This document shows positions 60,644 to 64,000 of a stretch of DNA of 64,000 nt, piece by piece. Position numbers and translations under genes: made by a program. Location: assembly GCF_001189915.1 (NCBI RefSeq), contig NZ_LFLS01000012.1, positions 1 through 64,000 of the forward strand. The letters are read 5' to 3'. Position 1 is the first letter of the stretch. Every line of letters starts with the position of its first letter. The stretch comes from Herbaspirillum autotrophicum (lineage in GTDB: Bacteria > Pseudomonadota > Gammaproteobacteria > Burkholderiales > Burkholderiaceae_D). Below the pieces are notes generated by a model that searched no databases, had not been told where the DNA came from, and saw only the letters and a list, made by a program, of their open reading frames with translations.

Positions 60644-63097
60644 TCAGAACCCGGATGCCAGACGCAAGTAGTAATACGTGCCGTAAGCCCCTACCGGTGC
60701 CTGACTGGTCGGATAAACATAACGTCCGCCGGAAGCGCGCAGTTCGGGCCGGGTCTGATCCGGATAGGAATCGAACAGATTGTTCACGCCGAACGTCAGG
60801 CTGGTTTGCTTGGTGAATTTGTATGCCAGCGTCAGATCGGTCACCCACTGCGCGCCAAACACCTGATCGCGGGACGCATCGTTGCCGGCATCGATGACGG
60901 TAAATTCGCCGTAACGCGATTGCGTAATGCCGGCGATCCAGTTGCCGATCGTATAGCGCCCGGTCAGGCGCAGCACGGAGCGCGGCGAGTACGATTCGAT
61001 ATTGCCGCGCGCCACCCGGCCGATCAGTTCCAGACCGCTGCCTGCCAGTTGCCCCGAGCTGTCCTTGACGCTGGTGATCTTGGTTACACCGTAGTTGTAG
61101 CCGATACCGAGTTCAAGATTGCCGTACTGTTTCAACGACAGGCGCTGTTTGCCGACCACGTCCACACCGCGGGTTTTGGTATCCATCGCATTCACGAAAA
61201 ACGAGGCGCCGCTGACGCCGGGAAAGCCGGCGTTGTTCAGCACCTGTTCCACCAGCGGGCCGCTCAAGGTTTCGGACAGTGTGATGCGATCCTTGATCGT
61301 GATCTGGTAGGCATCAATCGTCAGCGAGGTATTGCTGGCCGGTTGCAGCACCAGTCCGACCGAGTAATTGGTGGATTTTTCCGGCTTCAGTGACGTCGCG
61401 CCCAAGGCTCGTGCGGCCGGATTGTCGACCGGGAAATTGCGCACATCGAACGGATTGCCATTGCGGAAGGTGGTCTGGGTTGACGACAAACCGATCTGGC
61501 CCAAGGTCGGTGCCCGATAGCCGGTGCTGGCAGTAGAGCGCACACCGATGGCCGGCGTGAAATCATAGCGCGCCGACAGCTTACCGTTCCAGGTGGTGCC
61601 GAAATCGGAATAGTTTTCGACGCGGGCGGTGGTGCCCCATTGGAATTTCTTGGTCAGCTGATTTTCCAGCCCGACATACAAACCATACACATTGCGTTGG
61701 TAAGTCCCGGTATCGGCCGGCCGATAGCCGGGAAAGCCCTGCGCCCCGGCGGGCGCCCGTGTACCGGCACTGGGGCCATCCAGAATCGGCACCGAACCGG
61801 CAATCCAGGATGCCGTATCGCCCGCTTCGATTTCGAATTTTTCCTTGCGGTAGGCGGCTCCCGCCGATACCACCAGCGGCTCGGCAGAAAAGCCGACCGC
61901 CAGATTCTTGACGTAGTCCAATGTCAGATTGGCCTGCGAGTTGGTCATGCCGCCGGCATAAAAACTGCGCGGACTGGCAGCGCCAAGACTGGCATTGATC
62001 GAGAACGGGACATCGTAATCAATCTTGTTTTGGCCGTAATTGACGCCGAGGTCGAAGCGACCAATGCTGTCATTGCCATAGCGCAGGCCGGCATTGATCG
62101 CGGCATCCTGCGAGGTAGTATCGAGTAACGGTAAAAAGCCATCGGGGAACACCGAACGCACCGTGCCATTGTCATTCGGCCGCCGGAACAAGCCTTGCGA
62201 GTGGCCGACGCGATAACCGAGATTGCCGAACACATAGGCGCGCAGATCGGTGGCGATGCCCCATTCGGCATTCAACACCCCGTTGTACTCTTCCAGCGCC
62301 GGCGAGCCGACGCGCCAGGTACGCTGTGCCGACGCCGTCTTTTCGCGCGGATCATTGGCGAAGTAAAACGGTCTGGTATCCGCGCCCTCGCGTATCGTGG
62401 TCGGATTGGTTTTGAGCGCTTCCGCTGCAATCGTCAGAAAGCCGTCGCCGGGCAAGGCAAACCCCTTCCATCCGCTGAGACTTCTGCTGAAGCCATCACC
62501 CTCGCCATACACGCCTGCCTGCGTGACGATGCCGCCGCCGGTATCATCGCTGCGCAACACGATATTGATAACGCCGGCAATCGCGTCCGAACCATATTGC
62601 GCAGCGGCGCCATCGCGCAATACCTCCACCCGTTCAATCGCCGCCAGCGGAATCTTGGCCAGGTCGAATGCCTGCGCCCCTTTGCCCAGCCCGCCCTTGT
62701 TATTGACGAAGGCTGACAGATGCGCACGCTTGCCATTGATCAGCACCAGCGTCTGCGACGGCGACAACCCGCGCAAGGCCGCGGGCCGCACGGTAGCCAC
62801 GCCGTCCGAGCCGGCGGTCACATTGTATTGAAACGAAGGCGCCAGTTCCTGCAAGGCCTGATTCAGATTCGACGCGCCGGTTTCCTGCAACTGCCTGCTG
62901 GAAAAAATATCGATCGGCGCCTGGCTGCTCAGTTCCGTCACATTCTCGCGCCGCGTTCCAAGCACCACGACATTTTCCAGCCGGGTACTTTCAGATGCTT
63001 CACTGGAACCGGCAGCAACCTGCTGGGCCTGCACCGGAGACAAGAACGCCGACAGCAATGGAGCGACGAGCAATTTTCGCGACGAGAGAAGTGACAT
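60644..63097 (-). CDS. TonB-dependent outer-membrane receptor (copy 2)
   Basis: 817 residues from the ATG at 63097, giving a signal peptide (LSSRKLLVAPLLSAFLSPVQAQ); 41 codons upstream are leader. TonB box-like LENVVVLGTRR, plug (IDIFSSRQLQETGASNLNQALQELAPS, LRGLSPSQTLVLINGKRAHLSAF, VEVLRDGAAAQYGSDAIAGVINIVL), barrel with NNLFDSYPDQTRPE and C-terminal YYYLRLASGF. Same length and layout as the receptor at 36502-38958, so the two arose by duplication and now serve two transporter sets. First gene of its operon, 49 nt before the binding protein. Confidence 0.92.
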   Translation of the reverse strand: MSLLSSRKLLVAPLLSAFLSPVQAQQVAAGSSEASESTRLENVVVLGTRRENVTELSSQAPIDIFSSRQLQETGASNLNQALQELAPSFQYNVTAGSDGVATVRPAALRGLSPSQTLVLINGKRAHLSAFVNNKGGLGKGAQAFDLAKIPLAAIERVEVLRDGAAAQYGSDAIAGVINIVLRSDDTGGGIVTQAGVYGEGDGFSRSLSGWKGFALPGDGFLTIAAEALKTNPTTIREGADTRPFYFANDPREKTASAQRTWRVGSPALEEYNGVLNAEWGIATDLRAYVFGNLGYRVGHSQGLFRRPNDNGTVRSVFPDGFLPLLDTTSQDAAINAGLRYGNDSIGRFDLGVNYGQNKIDYDVPFSINASLGAASPRSFYAGGMTNSQANLTLDYVKNLAVGFSAEPLVVSAGAAYRKEKFEIEAGDTASWIAGSVPILDGPSAGTRAPAGAQGFPGYRPADTGTYQRNVYGLYVGLENQLTKKFQWGTTARVENYSDFGTTWNGKLSARYDFTPAIGVRSTASTGYRAPTLGQIGLSSTQTTFRNGNPFDVRNFPVDNPAARALGATSLKPEKSTNYSVGLVLQPASNTSLTIDAYQITIKDRITLSETLSGPLVEQVLNNAGFPGVSGASFFVNAMDTKTRGVDVVGKQRLSLKQYGNLELGIGYNYGVTKITSVKDSSGQLAGSGLELIGRVARGNIESYSPRSVLRLTGRYTIGNWIAGITQSRYGEFTVIDAGNDASRDQVFGAQWVTDLTLAYKFTKQTSLTFGVNNLFDSYPDQTRPELRASGGRYVYPTSQAPVGAYGTYYYLRLASGF

Positions 63098-63194
63098 TGA
63101 ATAGCCTGTGAGTGGGTTATCTGGTCCTCTGCCCGGCCGTGTCGAACAATGCACGGCTTGCCGGCAGAAATAAAAATGATGACCAGCCCTATCA

Positions 63195-63210
63195 GCACAA
63201 TGTGTGCCAT
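63195..63210 (-). promoter_or_regulatory. Sigma-54 promoter of the second receptor operon
   Basis: Minus strand ATGGCACACATTGTGC: full TGGCAC, GG to GC 12 bp. Expected start near 63184. Confidence 0.78.
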
Positions 63211-63249
63211 GCTTTTTCAATGCTTTTTTGATCGATCACTACGAAATTT

Positions 63250-63263
63250 GTTGAAAATTCACC
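63250..63263 (-). promoter_or_regulatory. Activator element of the second receptor operon
   Basis: Plus strand GTTGAAAATTCACC, one change from the perfect palindrome ahead of tonB; centre 49 bp from the -24 GG. Confidence 0.65.
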
Positions 63264-63490
63264 GACGCCCAAATCCGGGCCGGGCTTTTTCGTTTTGATC
63301 GGAACAGGTGATCACCAACGCCGGCGTAGCACCGGCTTAACCATTACTGGCGAGAGGTATGCGGATGCCGGGAGCATTCTGAGCGGGACGTTGCCAGCGC
63401 GTGGGCCGCCCCGCTCAAAAACCGACATCTCCGGTGGCAATGCCGAATGTTGGATATGATGGCTGCTCTTAACCACGAAAGGGAAACAGC

Positions 63491-64000
63491 ATGACCGCCT
63501 CCATCTACGACATCCCGGTAAAAAAAATCGACGGCACCGAATCCAGTCTCGCCGGCTATCGCGGCAAAGTGCTGCTGGTCGTCAACGTCGCTTCCAAATG
63601 CGGCCTGACGCCGCAATATGAATCGCTGGAAAAACTGTATCAGGGCAAACACGCTCAGGGTCTGGAAGTATTGGGTTTTCCGGCCAACAATTTCAAAGGC
63701 CAGGAGCCTGGCAGCGATGCCGAGATCAGCCAATTCTGCTCACTGACCTACGATGTGCATTTCCCGCTGTTTTCCAAAATCTCGGTGCTGGGTGCCGACC
63801 GCCATCCGCTGTATGCGGAACTGACTGCCGCGCAACCGGCAGCCATCGGCGACGGTCCGTTCCGCGAGCGCCTGAAAGGCTATGGCGTCAATCCGGAAAA
63901 CACCACCGACGTCCTGTGGAATTTCGAGAAATTCCTGCTCAATCGCAAAGGCGATGTGGTCGCCCGCTTTGCGCCCGATGTCGCAGCTGACGATCCGCGC
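63491..64000 (+). CDS. Glutathione peroxidase, BtuE-like (3' end outside window)
   Basis: 170 codons, continuing past the right edge. The peroxidatic Cys lies in VVNVASKCGLTPQYESLE (about residue 37), as in E. coli BtuE, and VLWNFEKFLLN carries the catalytic Trp/Asn. The usual FPCNQF is FPANNF here, so the resolving-Cys-like residue and the Gln are changed. Cytoplasmic thiol peroxidase reducing H2O2 or lipid peroxides. Start follows GAAAGGGAAACAGC. Divergent from the sulfur island and probably not part of it. Confidence 0.87.
   Translation, partial: MTASIYDIPVKKIDGTESSLAGYRGKVLLVVNVASKCGLTPQYESLEKLYQGKHAQGLEVLGFPANNFKGQEPGSDAEISQFCSLTYDVHFPLFSKISVLGADRHPLYAELTAAQPAAIGDGPFRERLKGYGVNPENTTDVLWNFEKFLLNRKGDVVARFAPDVAADDPR

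Larger units (their letters stand above)
63098..63490. other. Divergent regulatory region, receptor operon versus glutathione peroxidase
   Basis: 393 nt. Holds the receptor leader (about 87 nt), the sigma-54 promoter, the activator element and, further right, the promoter region of the peroxidase. A GC hairpin followed by TTTTT occurs near 63268-63290. No gene evident. Confidence 0.6.

Noticed and set aside
1-64000. tRNA, rRNA, insertion sequences or integrase genes
   Set aside because: I looked for them as boundaries of the islands and recognised none.

Overview
The window looks like chromosomal DNA of a free-living Gram-negative betaproteobacterium, most likely Burkholderiales and possibly Oxalobacteraceae. 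It is GC-rich and densely packed, with many LysR regulators, MHS-type transporters, outer-membrane TonB receptors, an autotransporter and periplasmic binding proteins. The taxonomic placement is an inference from gene content and style; no rRNA or tRNA was seen. Most of the DNA is accessory metabolism for scavenging phosphorus and sulfur.

Layout. (1) 1-9.7 kb: a phosphonate locus. It holds a phosphonoacetaldehyde dehydrogenase start (partial), an organophosphate-type MFS transporter, two phosphonoacetaldehyde-reductase-like iron alcohol dehydrogenases, two LysR regulators, the PhnDCE importer and PhnX. Both divergent regulatory gaps carry the same LysR-type dyad. (2) 9.8-15.7 kb: an orphan GAF histidine kinase, a 964-residue autotransporter and a GT1 glycosyltransferase. 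(3) 15.8-20.5 kb: a LacI regulator and a catabolic operon (PhyH dioxygenase, TIM-barrel isomerase, MHS transporter), with a perfect 16-bp LacI-like operator ahead of the operon. (4) 20.6-23.2 kb: a divergent hybrid kinase and response regulator. (5) 23.2-26.5 kb: a Slam-like outer-membrane translocator with a repeat-rich, TbpB-barrel-like substrate. (6) 27-32.8 kb: a small coiled-coil protein, an MHS transporter, an acetylpolyamine amidohydrolase, a LysR regulator and a CSS-EAL phosphodiesterase.

(7) 32.8-63.2 kb is the most interesting part, an apparent organosulfur acquisition island of about 30 kb. A sigma-54 activator without a sensor domain (SfnR-like) and an S24/HTH regulator sit next to an exbB-exbD-TonB receptor-aldolase-binding protein operon. 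Facing it on the other strand are three operons. The first encodes rhodanese, a TauD-like dioxygenase, a DszB-like desulfinase, a BisC-like molybdoenzyme and an ABC exporter. The second encodes TonB, a small ORF, a Fe-type ABC importer, a DszA/SnaA-like flavin monooxygenase and a 2-hydroxyacid dehydrogenase. The third encodes a second TonB receptor, a polar amino-acid ABC importer and cystathionine beta-lyase. Each of the four operons has a -24/-12 promoter with exact spacing. Three of them share a TTTTCAMC-type element centred exactly 49 bp upstream of the -24 GG.

My reading is that bulky organosulfur compounds enter through two TonB receptors and are imported by two ABC systems. They would then be opened by flavin- and 2OG-dependent oxygenases, a desulfinase, a sulfoxide reductase and a C-S lyase, all under one sigma-54 regulon. 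The window ends in a glutathione peroxidase gene.
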